From Myxococcales bacterium (GTDB lineage Bacteria; Myxococcota_A; Polyangia; Palsa-1104; JAEUJZ01), in NCBI GenBank assembly GCA_016794365.1, contig JAEUKB010000069.1, forward strand, positions 62,001 through 126,000: a stretch of 64,000 bases of DNA, written 5' to 3'. The position numbers and the translations under genes were made by a program. Of this stretch, positions 42,020 to 50,978 are shown piece by piece. The first letter of the stretch is position 1, and each line of letters starts with the position of its first letter. The notes under the pieces were generated by a model, which worked only from the letters and a program-made list of their open reading frames with translations, made no database searches and was not told the origin of the DNA.

Positions 42020-43312
42020 TCAATGCGTGTTGTGCTTGACGTTCCAGTAACCCGCCGAGCCATCTCGAAGCTGCTTGTCGCTGATGGTGCGAATGTTCCT
42101 GCTCTTGTTGCGGCCACCGTCGTTGACGTTGAACTTCTTGCCGTCATCGGACACGCCGTTGAGCAGCATGTAGTGTCCGCCGTACTTGGTGTCGGTGCCA
42201 TCCGCCCGCGTGCCGTGAACGTCGTGACCCAGGAACATCACCGGGACCCCGTTGTTCAGCGACTCCACCGCGTTGGCCAGCTTGCCCACCGACTGTCCGG
42301 TAAAGCCCGGATAGCTCTTCGACAGATCGCCCATCATCTTGTCGCCGTCTGTGCCCGAGCCTTTGACGCGCCCGTGGTTGGTCGCGTAGTCGGCCATCTT
42401 GCGCGGCGTGTACGGGTCTTTTTCCCCGCGTGAGTGACGGCCTTCCGGATCTTCCTGATCCGCAAAGTCCATCATCATCGCCAGCGCCGTCGGACCGCAG
42501 CCCGCCTCGGTCATCGACGTGTAGCTCTTGTCTTTGCCATACACCGTCGAGCCCCAGCGCGGATCAAACTGCTCGTACTGCTTGGTCGTGCTGAGCAGTC
42601 CCGTCGCCAGCGTCTTCTTCGTGCTCAGCAGCTTCTGCTTGGCTTCCGGCGTCAGGCTCGGATCTTTGAGCTGATCGTTGATCGAGTTGATCTCGTTGCG
42701 ATCGTGCCAGCGCTGCAGCGCCGTCTGCTGGTCCGAATACTTGTTCTTTTCCGTCTCCAGCTCGGTCTTTTGCTTCACCAGCTCTTGCTGCTCTGGCGTC
42801 AGGTTCTTCGGCAGCTTTTCCGGCAGCTTGCCGCTGATCGCCGCGATTTCCGCGTCATACACCCCGCTGCGCTCTTTCAGATCGCCCAGCAGGTCTTCGC
42901 GCCCTTCGTTGAGCCGGTCCGTCTCTGCCTTGGTGATCTCTGGCTTGATCGGTCCGCCCTTGTCGATCAGCCCCCGCAGCTCGCGGTTGTAGCGAATCTG
43001 CTCGTCGAGGTCTTTGTCCCCGTGGTCGCGATAGTCCGCCAGGGTGGGCTTGGGCTCCACCAAGCTGGCCAGCGGCCCCGCCGTCGGTCCAGGCGTCTGC
43101 AGCACGCTCTGCGGAGTGTCGGCATAGTGACCAAACAGCCCCTGTGCCAGCAGCGGATTCACCGACCCGCCGCCACCGAGCAGGCCCGACAGCCCCGGCC
43201 ACAGCCCCGGCACAGCCCCCGGACTCTCCGCTTTTTTCTGCTCAGCGTCCGGCTTCATAAACATGTCGTGCGTCAGCGGCTTGCGCTCAGGCTCCGTCGA
43301 GAAGTCGGACAT
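42020..43312 (-). CDS. C39-like cysteine peptidase with helical N-terminal region
   Basis: A 430-residue protein without a signal peptide. The N-terminal 75 residues are Gly/Pro-rich; about 90-235 is charged coiled coil (ELRGLIDKGGPIKPEITKAE; KNLTPEQQELVKQKTELETE). About 245-425 is a peptidase C39-like domain with catalytic Cys in EAGCGPTALAMM, His in GGHYMLLNGV and Asp in VNDGG. C39 domains cleave Gly-Gly leaders of bacteriocins or act as secreted toxins. No ABC transporter is fused or adjacent, so a processing role is unlikely and an effector or house-cleaning role is possible. The gene between it and the 42-bp array is on the same strand. Confidence 0.82.
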   Translation of the reverse strand: MSDFSTEPERKPLTHDMFMKPDAEQKKAESPGAVPGLWPGLSGLLGGGGSVNPLLAQGLFGHYADTPQSVLQTPGPTAGPLASLVEPKPTLADYRDHGDKDLDEQIRYNRELRGLIDKGGPIKPEITKAETDRLNEGREDLLGDLKERSGVYDAEIAAISGKLPEKLPKNLTPEQQELVKQKTELETEKNKYSDQQTALQRWHDRNEINSINDQLKDPSLTPEAKQKLLSTKKTLATGLLSTTKQYEQFDPRWGSTVYGKDKSYTSMTEAGCGPTALAMMMDFADQEDPEGRHSRGEKDPYTPRKMADYATNHGRVKGSGTDGDKMMGDLSKSYPGFTGQSVGKLANAVESLNNGVPVMFLGHDVHGTRADGTDTKYGGHYMLLNGVSDDGKKFNVNDGGRNKSRNIRTISDKQLRDGSAGYWNVKHNTH

Positions 43313-43384
43313 CGAGAGACCCCTTCGGTTACATCCGTTCCTCTAAGTTATCGATCGATCGCGCCTTTCCGTTGCGCCCCGCCC

Positions 43385-43440
43385 GCATGTACGTGAGCAC
43401 CGACAAGGCACCAACCGGGGTCCGCAGTCGGTGTTGCCAG
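43385..43440 (+). repeat. Stop-codon-linked hairpin element, copy 4 (partial)
   Basis: Only the right half of the element is recognisable: GTACGTGAGCACCGAC, GCACCAACC and GGGGTCCGCAGTCGGTGTTG match copy 1's GTACGTGAGGACCGAC, GCAGCAGCC and AGGGTCCGCAATAGGTTTCG. It lies about 20 bp downstream of the minus-strand gene at 43460, the same side and orientation as the complete copies. Confidence 0.55.
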
Positions 43441-43459
43441 CCGGTCTTGGCCGACCGTT

Positions 43460-44281
43460 CTACGCGTCCGCCGGATCGGGGCCGCTGGGACCGCCGGGAC
43501 TGCCGGGGCTTGGCGACAGGGGATCTGCGAGAGGCTGCGGCTGGTCTGCTTCTTCGGTCAGACCGGCCCGACGGCGAGCGGTGGGCTCGATCCGCTCTGC
43601 CAGATCCTTGCGCCCGGCCAACAGGTACAGCCCATAGAACGCATAGGTCACGCCCTGATAGACCTGATCCCAGGCCGCCGTCGCTTGGTTTTTTCGGGTC
43701 AGCGTCAGCTGCGCCTCTCGCGACTCGCGCTGCACCGCATCAAGCGCCTTGTCGAGCGCCTCGACCAGCGGTGCCAGCTCGTCCGCCAGCACGCTCGCCT
43801 TGACCGTGACCCCGGCCCGCAGCGGCTTTTGGGCAATCGGCGTCTTGCGCAACAGCGACTCCACCGCCCGCCCCCGCTGAAGCAGCTGCGCCCCCAGCTC
43901 GGGCAGCGACTCGCTCAGCCCATAGGCCGCCATCGTCGCCGGTCCGTACAGCGCCGCCAGCGTCTCACGCAGGCTGAGCAGCGTCGCCGCCAGCTTGGCA
44001 TGCGCCTCATCCCGGACAAGGCGCGGCTCGACATCATCCAGTAGCTCCGCCGCGTGCGCCAGGTCCGCGTCCTGCACTTCTTTGGCCGCCCGCTCCAGGA
44101 CATCGCCGAGCGCTGCCAGCAGCTTTTCCGTCAGCTCCGGCTTGGCAGTGCCCTTGGGAAACAGCACTGCGTGCAGCGGCTCGACGATCTGCGGCCCATG
44201 CACCGTCGCCGAGCTGGTCACCGTTGCACTGATCGCCAGCCGCCCTGCCGCCATCTTCGATAACTTCGATCCCTTTGCCAT
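43460..44281 (-). CDS. Hypothetical helical protein, 273 aa
   Basis: The ATG at 44281 has GGAGG six bases upstream. The protein has no signal peptide and is mostly helical, Ala/Leu-rich (LTEKLLAALGDVLERAAKEV; LAHAAELLDDVEPRLVRDEA; LAPLVEALDKALDAVQRESR), ending in a disordered Gly/Pro/Ser tail (LSPSPGSPGGPSGPDPADA). It resembles phasin-like or structural helical bundles only in composition. A downstream partner is the C39-like peptidase on the same strand (148-bp gap). No family is recognised. Confidence 0.65.
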   Translation of the reverse strand: MAKGSKLSKMAAGRLAISATVTSSATVHGPQIVEPLHAVLFPKGTAKPELTEKLLAALGDVLERAAKEVQDADLAHAAELLDDVEPRLVRDEAHAKLAATLLSLRETLAALYGPATMAAYGLSESLPELGAQLLQRGRAVESLLRKTPIAQKPLRAGVTVKASVLADELAPLVEALDKALDAVQRESREAQLTLTRKNQATAAWDQVYQGVTYAFYGLYLLAGRKDLAERIEPTARRRAGLTEEADQPQPLADPLSPSPGSPGGPSGPDPADA

Positions 44282-44337
44282 CACGGTTCCTCCGGTGAGA
44301 GTTGTAGGTGCATGGGTAAACCCATGACCCGGCCTGG

Positions 44338-44835
44338 TTATTCCGCCCACCAGGGCCCACAGGCCAAAAAAGTTCGTCCCACCCGGTCCGGATCGCTTCT
44401 TTCAAGCTGAAACAGCCGCTGCCGCGCCTCCGGATCGCCCTTGAGCAGACCAAACAGCCGCTCCCGCCGCGCCGGATCGCCCTTTTCATGTTGAAAGCCC
44501 CGATCCCGCCGCGCCGGATCGCATCGTTGGGGTTGAAACAGCCGCTGCCGCGCCTCCGGATCGCCTTTTTCATTTTGAAACGGCCGTTTCCGCGCCACCG
44601 GATCGCTTGGTTGGGGTTGAAACAGCCGCTCCCGCGCCGCCGGAGCGCTTCTTTGAAGGGGACACAGCCGATCCCGCACCGCTGGAGCGCTTGGTTTCAG
44701 CGGCTCAGGCCACGCCGGACAGCGGAAAAGCCGCCCGTGCAAAACGCAACAGCGTCGCAAGACCCTTGACACCGGTCCGACGGAAACGTAACACTGGTCG
44801 TCTCTCTTTTGCCCTGCCGCTAGCGGCTTGCGCAC
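44338..44835 (-). CDS. Possible 14-residue-repeat protein encoded by the 42-bp array
   Basis: A 165-residue frame (GTG start at 44835, weak) runs through the whole 42-bp array and reads as 14-residue repeats of the form xARxRLFQxEKGDP. Between units, the basic residue before the Ser/Gly/Cys is kept by different codons (AGA, AAG, CGA, AAA), and the residue after ARR is always Gln, Glu, Asp or Lys. That pattern is expected if this frame is under selection; the opposite-strand frame is less conservative. No start site or known domain supports it, so it is a candidate gene only. Confidence 0.35.
   Translation of the reverse strand: MRKPLAAGQKRDDQCYVSVGPVSRVLRRCCVLHGRLFRCPAWPEPLKPSAPAVRDRLCPLQRSAPAARERLFQPQPSDPVARKRPFQNEKGDPEARQRLFQPQRCDPARRDRGFQHEKGDPARRERLFGLLKGDPEARQRLFQLERSDPDRVGRTFLACGPWWAE
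44389..44724. repeat. 42-bp tandem array, eight units
   Basis: Units begin at exactly 42-bp intervals: 44389, 44431, 44473, 44515, 44557, 44599, 44641 and 44683 (the last degraded), each starting CGGATCGC or CGGAGCGC. The period is a multiple of three and several frames are open. The units differ in the middle (8-12 bases) while the CGGATCGC and CAGCCGCTCCCGCGC-like parts are kept. No unique spacers. Confidence 0.88.
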
Positions 44836-44856
44836 CCTTCACAAAGGAAATCCTGG

Positions 44857-45537
44857 ATGTCGAGACCGAACTATCGGGTGGTCATCTCGTTCGATAGCGA
44901 ACGCAAGACCTTCACCGCGCGCGTTCCTGAGCTTGCCCACTGCACCGCCGAAGGCACGACCCGCGCGGAAGCAATGACCCACATCGAGCAAGAGATTGAC
45001 GCCCTCATCGCCAACCTGCACGCGCAGGGCAAGACGGCCCCGGCGGCGATCGATGACGCGCCCCCGAGTGGCGAGCTGACGGTCAAGGTCAGCAAGGGAC
45101 TGCACCGCGAGCTTCTGTGGCAAGCCGCAACCGACGGTGTCGATCTGAATCAGCTGGCGGCAGAGCTTCTGTCGGCAGGGCTCGATGGTCGTCGCGGCAG
45201 CCCCAAGCGTCGTCCGCAGGCCGATGGCAACCAAGCGCCCGAGCCCCGAGGCCGTCATCACGATGGCGGTGGCGGTGGCGATCGGCGGCGCGGCGGGATG
45301 AACCAGGGCGGTCACATGATCGAAGACCGCGCGCACTTTATGGAATACCTGCGCAACCTGGAACACGACTCGCGCCGGGCACCGCACCAGCGGGATGACC
45401 GACGCGGTGGCGATGGCCAGAACAAGGGACGCGGCGGTGGACCTCGCCACGGACAGGGCCGCGATCGAGGCCGTCCGCACGGAGCCCCCAGCGGCGACCA
45501 CGGCGCGCCCACCGGCAACTCCGAGCGCGGCAGCTAG
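44857..45537 (+). CDS. HicB-family protein with RGG-rich disordered tail
   Basis: A 226-residue protein. Residues 5-55 form the HicB partial RNase-H-like fold (YRVVISFDSERKTFTARVPEL; CTAEGTTRAEAMTHIEQEID). About 70-110 is a ribbon-helix-helix-like segment (ELTVKVSKGLHRELLWQAATDGVDL). From about 115 it is a low-complexity tail of Gly, Arg, Asp and His with RGG-type motifs (GGGGGDRRRGGMNQGG; GQNKGRGGGPRHGQGRDRG), as in RNA-binding proteins. No HicA toxin gene is adjacent, so it is probably a stand-alone regulator. The stop TAG shares the bases CTAG (45534-45537) with the stop of the opposing kinase gene. Confidence 0.75.
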   Translation: MSRPNYRVVISFDSERKTFTARVPELAHCTAEGTTRAEAMTHIEQEIDALIANLHAQGKTAPAAIDDAPPSGELTVKVSKGLHRELLWQAATDGVDLNQLAAELLSAGLDGRRGSPKRRPQADGNQAPEPRGRHHDGGGGGDRRRGGMNQGGHMIEDRAHFMEYLRNLEHDSRRAPHQRDDRRGGDGQNKGRGGGPRHGQGRDRGRPHGAPSGDHGAPTGNSERGS

Positions 45538-48338
45538 TCCAGCGTCTCTAGCTCGTCGCCTTCCAAGGTCAGCGATGGGTCCAGGTGCTTGCCGCCAAAG
45601 CCCTTGGGTCCATCGCCCTTGTCGGTGTCTTCGGCGAACTCGCTGTCGCCTTCCAGGCCCATGTCGGCCAGTGACGTGCCGCGAACTGGCGTCGGCAGGT
45701 CATCGTCTTGCAGTCCCTCTGCCGGATCGAGGTGATCCGTCGCCATCGTATGCTCCAGCGGATCGAACTTCTGGCCGGGCTGGGCGGCGGGCTCTGAGCG
45801 GGGCGCGGGACGCTCGGGCAGCGCACTGCGTGGCAACACCACCGGAACCGATCCGGCGCGCGCCAGCATGGTGCTGTCCAGGTGTGGCAGGGCTTCCCAC
45901 TCGTCGTCACCGGGAGGCTGAACCGCAGCCACTCGACCGGGCGCAACGGGCTTGGGTTCCGGGGCCGCAGGCTTGGCAGCGGGCGGCGGCGCGACGGGAC
46001 GAGCGACCAGCGGGGACATTCCCGTGGGACGAGCCGCTGGGGATGCTGCCCGCAGAGACGGTGCCAGGGCCGGTGGTGCCAGGGCTGGTGATGGAGTCGG
46101 CGGCGGACTCTTCAGCGCAGGCAGCGGCGGTGGCGGCGGCGTTTTCGCCGATGGGGCAGCCGAGCTTGACGGAGCAGCCGAGCCAACCGGCGGAAGCGGC
46201 AGCCCCACGGGCGCTTGGGCCCCGGTCGCAGCGCGCGGCACAGGCGGTGCCAGCTTGGCCATCGGTGGTGGCGGCGGCGGTGGCGGCGTTTTCGCAGACG
46301 GGGCGGACGGCGGCATCGCAACCGGCGGCTGCGCCCCCGTGGCAGAGCGCGGCGGCATCGCAATCGGAGCCTGCGCCCCCGTGGCAGAGCGCGGTGGGAT
46401 AGCGATCGGCGCATGCGCCCCGGTCCCGGCCCGAAAGCCTGCGCCCAGGTTGGCCGATGAGCTTTCCAGCGACAGATCTTCAAGCGCAGAAGGCTCGATC
46501 GGGCTCCAGTCCAAGTACGCGGTCGCGGCTTCGTGAAAGTCCGCATCGAGCGGCTGAAGCTGAATCGAAGGAGCGCGCGCTTTGCCGGACGGAACCGGCG
46601 CCATCTGTGGCGGTGCGAGCGGCTGCGAGCTGGGCGGAACACTCGGCTGCGAGCTGGGCGGAACACTCGGCTGCGAGCTGGGCGGGGCGCTCTTGACGGC
46701 AGCGGCCAGCTCTGCACTCTTGCGCGCCAGGAGCTGCTGAAGGTCCGCAGGCAGGCTGCGCGCATCCAGGATCTGGGTCGCTTGCTCGTGAAACTCGGAC
46801 TGCTTGTGCGCCATCACCGGCTGCGCGGCAGGCTTGGCGGCAGGCTTGGGCAGAAGGAAGTCCACCTGCTCCCGCGAGAGCACCCGCGTCTCTTCGGCGT
46901 GAAACGAGTCATTGATGATCGGCGGGGCAACCGGGCCGCTGGGCCGCTTTTCCAGCACCGGATCGCGCTGGATGATCACCGTCTCATAGCCGCTTTCGAC
47001 GCCGGGCTGCGGGCTGTTATAGAGCGGCACCTGCGGCACTGCGACCGACGGCTTGACCCCGCGCGGCATGGTCTGGGCGGACGGCTGCCAGTCGGACGGA
47101 GCACTCGGCTGCGCCTTGGCGGCCAGCTGGGCCATCTCGTAGCGCGGCTTTTCCGCCGTCTCGAGCATGTCAAAGTCCATGGTGCCCGGCATGCTGACCG
47201 ACGCGAGCACGCGCATCTGATTCGGACTCGGCCCGGTCGGCGTGCTGGGCAGCGGATCGGCGACATCTTGTCGTCCAAACGCGGCAGTAAACTGGGTGTA
47301 TTCCGCGTCGGGTCCGAGCACATCCGCGAGCAGGTTTTGACCGACGTTGTCGTCGAACGTCGAGGTATCGATGACAAACTCTGCCATCGCGGCCCGCTCT
47401 TTTTCGATCTCGCGGGCAAACATCGTGTTCATCGTGCGCGCCAGCTGCGCAGTGCTCGCGTTCGGGTAGTGATATTGAAGAAACGATCCGAGCGCCTCGG
47501 CAAACTCTTGGCCGTTTTCCCAGCGCTTCTTTTCCTGACGCTCCATCGCTTTGTCGATGATGCGCTCTAGCTCGGGATGGATGTTCGGACGCAGCTCGCG
47601 CAGGGGTCGCTTGCGCGCGTCGCGGACGGCAAACAGCAGCTCGATTTCCGTCTGGGCGGTAAACGGAGCCTGAAGCGCCAGCATCTCGTAGAGCAGCGTC
47701 CCCAGCGAAAACAGGTCGGAGCGGTTGTTGAGCTGACGGCCCATCGCCTGCTCGGGCGACATGTACTTGACCTTGCCCTTGATGACGCCGGTTCGGGTCT
47801 GCTGCCGCGCACCTTCCGCCTTGGCAATGCCGAAGTCACACAGCTTGACATCGCCGCCGTACGACAAGAGCACGTTCGAGGGCGATACGTCGCGGTGAAC
47901 GATGTGCAGCGGCGTGCCATCGCGATCCGTCTGCTCGTAGGCAAAGTGCAGCCCGAGCGCAACCTGCATGCCGATGTGGGCGATCAGCTCCTCGGGCAGC
48001 CACTCTTGGTTCTGACGGGCGCGCTCCAGCAGAGCCCGCATGTCTTTGCCTTCGACGTACTCCATCGCGATGAAGTACTCGCTGCCTACCTTGGAAAACT
48101 CGTAGACGCGGGCAATGTTCGGGTGCTTGAGCAGTGCCGTCAGCCGCGCTTCGTCGATGAGCATCTGAATGAACTCATCGTCTTCACACAGGTGAGCGAG
48201 CACTCGCTTGACGGCGACGAGCAGCTCTTTGCCTTGTGCGTCGCGGGTCTTGGCTCGGAAGATCTCGGCCATGCCGCCGAACGCGACACGGTCGAGCAGG
48301 TAATAGCGGCCCAGTTGTTGCGCTTGCTGAATCGGCAT
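45534..48338 (-). CDS. Ser/Thr protein kinase with long Pro/Ala-rich C-terminal tail
   Basis: A 934-residue protein. The kinase domain at about 10-285 is complete: glycine loop region VAFGGMAEIFRAK, ATP lysine VAVKRVLAHL, catalytic loop HRDVSPSNVLL, DFGIAK, and the activation segment ending YMSPEQAMG. The remaining 640 residues are mostly Pro/Ala/Ser-rich and disordered, with short acidic segments (WEALPHLDST; LTLEGDELETLD) and no convincing membrane span. The ATG at 48338 starts just before the domain; the upstream frame looks non-coding. Myxobacteria use such kinases in development and stress signalling; the partner is unknown. Confidence 0.92.
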   Translation of the reverse strand: MPIQQAQQLGRYYLLDRVAFGGMAEIFRAKTRDAQGKELLVAVKRVLAHLCEDDEFIQMLIDEARLTALLKHPNIARVYEFSKVGSEYFIAMEYVEGKDMRALLERARQNQEWLPEELIAHIGMQVALGLHFAYEQTDRDGTPLHIVHRDVSPSNVLLSYGGDVKLCDFGIAKAEGARQQTRTGVIKGKVKYMSPEQAMGRQLNNRSDLFSLGTLLYEMLALQAPFTAQTEIELLFAVRDARKRPLRELRPNIHPELERIIDKAMERQEKKRWENGQEFAEALGSFLQYHYPNASTAQLARTMNTMFAREIEKERAAMAEFVIDTSTFDDNVGQNLLADVLGPDAEYTQFTAAFGRQDVADPLPSTPTGPSPNQMRVLASVSMPGTMDFDMLETAEKPRYEMAQLAAKAQPSAPSDWQPSAQTMPRGVKPSVAVPQVPLYNSPQPGVESGYETVIIQRDPVLEKRPSGPVAPPIINDSFHAEETRVLSREQVDFLLPKPAAKPAAQPVMAHKQSEFHEQATQILDARSLPADLQQLLARKSAELAAAVKSAPPSSQPSVPPSSQPSVPPSSQPLAPPQMAPVPSGKARAPSIQLQPLDADFHEAATAYLDWSPIEPSALEDLSLESSSANLGAGFRAGTGAHAPIAIPPRSATGAQAPIAMPPRSATGAQPPVAMPPSAPSAKTPPPPPPPPMAKLAPPVPRAATGAQAPVGLPLPPVGSAAPSSSAAPSAKTPPPPPLPALKSPPPTPSPALAPPALAPSLRAASPAARPTGMSPLVARPVAPPPAAKPAAPEPKPVAPGRVAAVQPPGDDEWEALPHLDSTMLARAGSVPVVLPRSALPERPAPRSEPAAQPGQKFDPLEHTMATDHLDPAEGLQDDDLPTPVRGTSLADMGLEGDSEFAEDTDKGDGPKGFGGKHLDPSLTLEGDELETLD

Positions 48339-48495
48339 CGACGTTCCAGCCTGAGCGAGCGGCGGCGTTTCGTCCTGCCACCCGTCCGTGCCAAGCTCAG
48401 ACGGTAGCACCGACCTAGCGGGCGATGCAATCGCGGAATACCGCGCTCGTCCGCCGGAAAAGCAGCCCACAAATCAGCGTCGTCTGCACCGATTT

Positions 48496-49869
48496 TTACA
48501 GCGAAGGCACAGTCGGCAGGGCAATGACCGGCGCCGCCATGGCTGCCGAGGCCCGCGACTCTACGATCATCAGCGCAGCCACCTTGGACTTGTCCGACAC
48601 CGTCCCCGTGAGCAGGATTGTGACCACCTGATCTTGCGCAGCCGCTTGGGCGGCCTGATCCAAGGAAATGTCCCACGAAGCTTGACCGCTATCGCGTGAG
48701 CGCAGGCGCAGCGTCCGTCGGGGTAGCGTGCCAAGCTGCGGCTCCGATGCGCTACCGTAGCCAAGCCGATTCACCACGGCATCGTCGCCATCGAGCAGAT
48801 CAGCGGACCCGAGCCCTTCGATCACGTTGGCGACGCGCCAGACGGTCTGCGGCGCACGCTCCGGTCGCGGCAGCGCCAGCAGCTTGGGCAGGGTCTGGGT
48901 TCCGTAGAGCAACAGCAGCCAGCTCTTGCCGGGCCACATCCGCAGCGAGCCTCGCCACAGCGTCTGCGCAGCCAGATCCAGCGCAAGCTCTGTGGTTCCC
49001 GCGTGCAGCGCGCCGAGCGGCGAAGCCTGCTGATAGCCGATGCGCGAAAAGAGCGGACCTTGACCCGACTTGGCGGTGACCTCTGAAACGGAGGACGCGG
49101 CATGGACCAGATAGATCTGTCCATCGGCAGCGCCTGTCGCGGGACGCACGGGAAGCGCGGTCACACGGCCACTTTCTTCATCAAAGGCAAGCAGGGAAAA
49201 CGGCTCACTGCCGAGCGGGCTGGGATCACCGATGGCCAGCAGCGTGGTCGCAGACGAAAGTGGCAGTCCAGCGGGCAGCGTCACATCCCACAGCGGCGCG
49301 GACTGCCGAGGACTGCGTAGCTGAAGCGACGACGCCATCGCCAGCGGCTGCCCAAGATCCGCATAGGCCGAGACAAAGCCGCTGCCGACGCCATCGACCA
49401 GCACGTCTCCGCCTGGGCTGACCAGCGACAGAAGCGGCGCACCTTCGCAGAAGTGACCCAGGCGCAGCCGTGCGTGCTGGCTGTCGCGCTTGCCCAAGTG
49501 CAGCGGGGTCAGTCGCAGCGAGGTCCACAGACCGCCCGAATCGACCCCTTGATGGGCGACAAGCAGCGTCTCACTTTCGGGCAGCAGGCGCAGCGAGCTG
49601 GAATACAGGCGCTGCCCCGAGCCACTCAGCGACAGCGCATACTCACCGGACGGCAGCGACAGGCGCGGGCTGACTTCGTGGCGGGCAAGCTCTACGTTGG
49701 GCAGATCCCCGAGCTGAAGCGACAGCGTGGGCACAGCACTGCTGCCGACCACAACGTGCAAAAACGCGCTCGGCGTCGGCGGCGCTTGCTCGGTCTGACT
49801 CGGGCTCTGATACGGCAGCGGTTCGCAGCCAACGGCGATCGACCACAGAAGCAGGGACGCTTTACGCAT
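48496..49869 (-). CDS. Lipoprotein, beta-rich, DUF4397-like
   Basis: A 457-residue exported lipoprotein (lipobox SIAVGC). The mature protein is beta-rich with repeated modules of about 100 residues (FLHVVVGSSAVPTLSLQLGD; LRLGHFCEGAPLLSLVSPGG; IYLVHAASSVSEVT), resembling DUF4397-type tandem beta domains. It is Leu/Ser/Gly-rich and has few cysteines. It lies between the kinase and nusB on the same strand but is not obviously part of the rib operon (43-bp gap to nusB). Function unknown. Confidence 0.68.
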   Translation of the reverse strand: MRKASLLLWSIAVGCEPLPYQSPSQTEQAPPTPSAFLHVVVGSSAVPTLSLQLGDLPNVELARHEVSPRLSLPSGEYALSLSGSGQRLYSSSLRLLPESETLLVAHQGVDSGGLWTSLRLTPLHLGKRDSQHARLRLGHFCEGAPLLSLVSPGGDVLVDGVGSGFVSAYADLGQPLAMASSLQLRSPRQSAPLWDVTLPAGLPLSSATTLLAIGDPSPLGSEPFSLLAFDEESGRVTALPVRPATGAADGQIYLVHAASSVSEVTAKSGQGPLFSRIGYQQASPLGALHAGTTELALDLAAQTLWRGSLRMWPGKSWLLLLYGTQTLPKLLALPRPERAPQTVWRVANVIEGLGSADLLDGDDAVVNRLGYGSASEPQLGTLPRRTLRLRSRDSGQASWDISLDQAAQAAAQDQVVTILLTGTVSDKSKVAALMIVESRASAAMAAPVIALPTVPSL

Positions 49870-49912
49870 CGGAAGACCTCTTTACAGCGCGCAAGACTGC
49901 GGAACGGACCGA

Positions 49913-50416
49913 CTACGCGGGTGCCGCCGGAGCGGACTCCGTGGATTCGTCGCGACGGCCCAGCTCGGACACCACGCGATCGAGCACGCCGTTTACAAAC
50001 GCAGCCGAGTCGCTGGTTCCATAGCGGCGGGCAATCTCGATCGCTTCGTTTAAGACCGCGCGCGCTGGCACTTCGGGACAGCCGATCAGCTCATAGCAAG
50101 CGAGCCGCAGCACGTTCCGATCAGGAATGCCCATCCGCGACAGCCGCCAGTTGCGCGAGCAGCGCGAGATCAGCGCATCAATGTCTACATGTGCGCGACG
50201 AACGCCGGACACCAGCGACTCGACAAACAAGCGTGACTCACTCGGCAGGCTCAGCACTTCCGCAGTCGTGCTGGACTCGCCGTCATCACCGAGCAGGTGC
50301 GAAAAATACAGGCTGGCTGCTTGTCCGACGGAAAGCTCCGGCTGACGATCAAGCACACACAGGATTTGCATCGCGCTCTCCCGAGCACGACGACGACTAC
50401 CGCTGGTCTGCGCCAT
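49913..50416 (-). CDS. nusB: Transcription antitermination factor NusB
   Basis: A 167-residue all-helical factor that, with NusE, promotes antitermination in rRNA operons. The characteristic helices are present: RRARESAMQILCVLD at the N-terminus, then MGIPDRNVLRLACYEL, and the closing AVLNEAIEIARRYGTSDSAAFVNGVLDRV. Its gene overlaps ribH by 20 bp, the common ribH-nusB arrangement. It has an Ala/Pro-rich C-terminal tail. Confidence 0.95.
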   Translation of the reverse strand: MAQTSGSRRRARESAMQILCVLDRQPELSVGQAASLYFSHLLGDDGESSTTAEVLSLPSESRLFVESLVSGVRRAHVDIDALISRCSRNWRLSRMGIPDRNVLRLACYELIGCPEVPARAVLNEAIEIARRYGTSDSAAFVNGVLDRVVSELGRRDESTESAPAAPA

Positions 50417-50903
50417 GGCTTAGCTTCCGAAACAGCGAGATCATCTCAAGTGCGGTCATGGCAGCGTCGGCACCTTTGTTTCCAGCCTTGGTGCCCGCAC
50501 GCTCGACGGCTTGCTCAATGGTGTCGGTGGTCAGCACGCCGAAGATCACGGGAATCGTGGCCTGTGACGCAAGCTGCGCGATGCCTTTGCTCGATTCTGC
50601 TGCGACATAGTCAAAGTGGGGCGTCGCACCGCGAATCACCGCGCCGAGGCAGATGACCGCATCGAACTTCTTGCTTTCGACACAGCGACGGGTGACAGCG
50701 GGCAGCTCGAACGCACCGGGACAGCGCACGATGGTGATGCTCTCGGGCGAGCCGCCGACGCGACGCAGCACATCGACCGCACCTTCGATCAAGCGCTCGA
50801 CGATGAAGCTGTTGAAGCGGCTGGCCACGATCGCGATCTTCGCGTGGGAGGCATCGAGCGAGCCTGACAGCTCGATCACCTGGGTCTTGTCTTCGCTGGA
50901 CAT
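50397..50903 (-). CDS. ribH: 6,7-dimethyl-8-ribityllumazine synthase
   Basis: A 168-residue enzyme that joins the pyrimidine intermediate to 3,4-dihydroxy-2-butanone 4-phosphate, the penultimate step of riboflavin synthesis, normally as a 60-mer shell. Motifs: ASRFNSFIVERLIEGA, then PGAFELPAVTRR, GAVIRGATPHFDYVAAES and VIFGVLTTDTIEQAVERAG. Part of the rib operon, 75 bp behind ribBA and overlapping nusB. Confidence 0.97.
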   Translation of the reverse strand: MSSEDKTQVIELSGSLDASHAKIAIVASRFNSFIVERLIEGAVDVLRRVGGSPESITIVRCPGAFELPAVTRRCVESKKFDAVICLGAVIRGATPHFDYVAAESSKGIAQLASQATIPVIFGVLTTDTIEQAVERAGTKAGNKGADAAMTALEMISLFRKLSHGADQR

Positions 50904-50978
50904 GAACGGAATCCTCTTTACAAAATGGGCCCGACGGAACGTCGTCGCGTCGGGAAGTTGCAGTGTGCGCGGGCCAGA

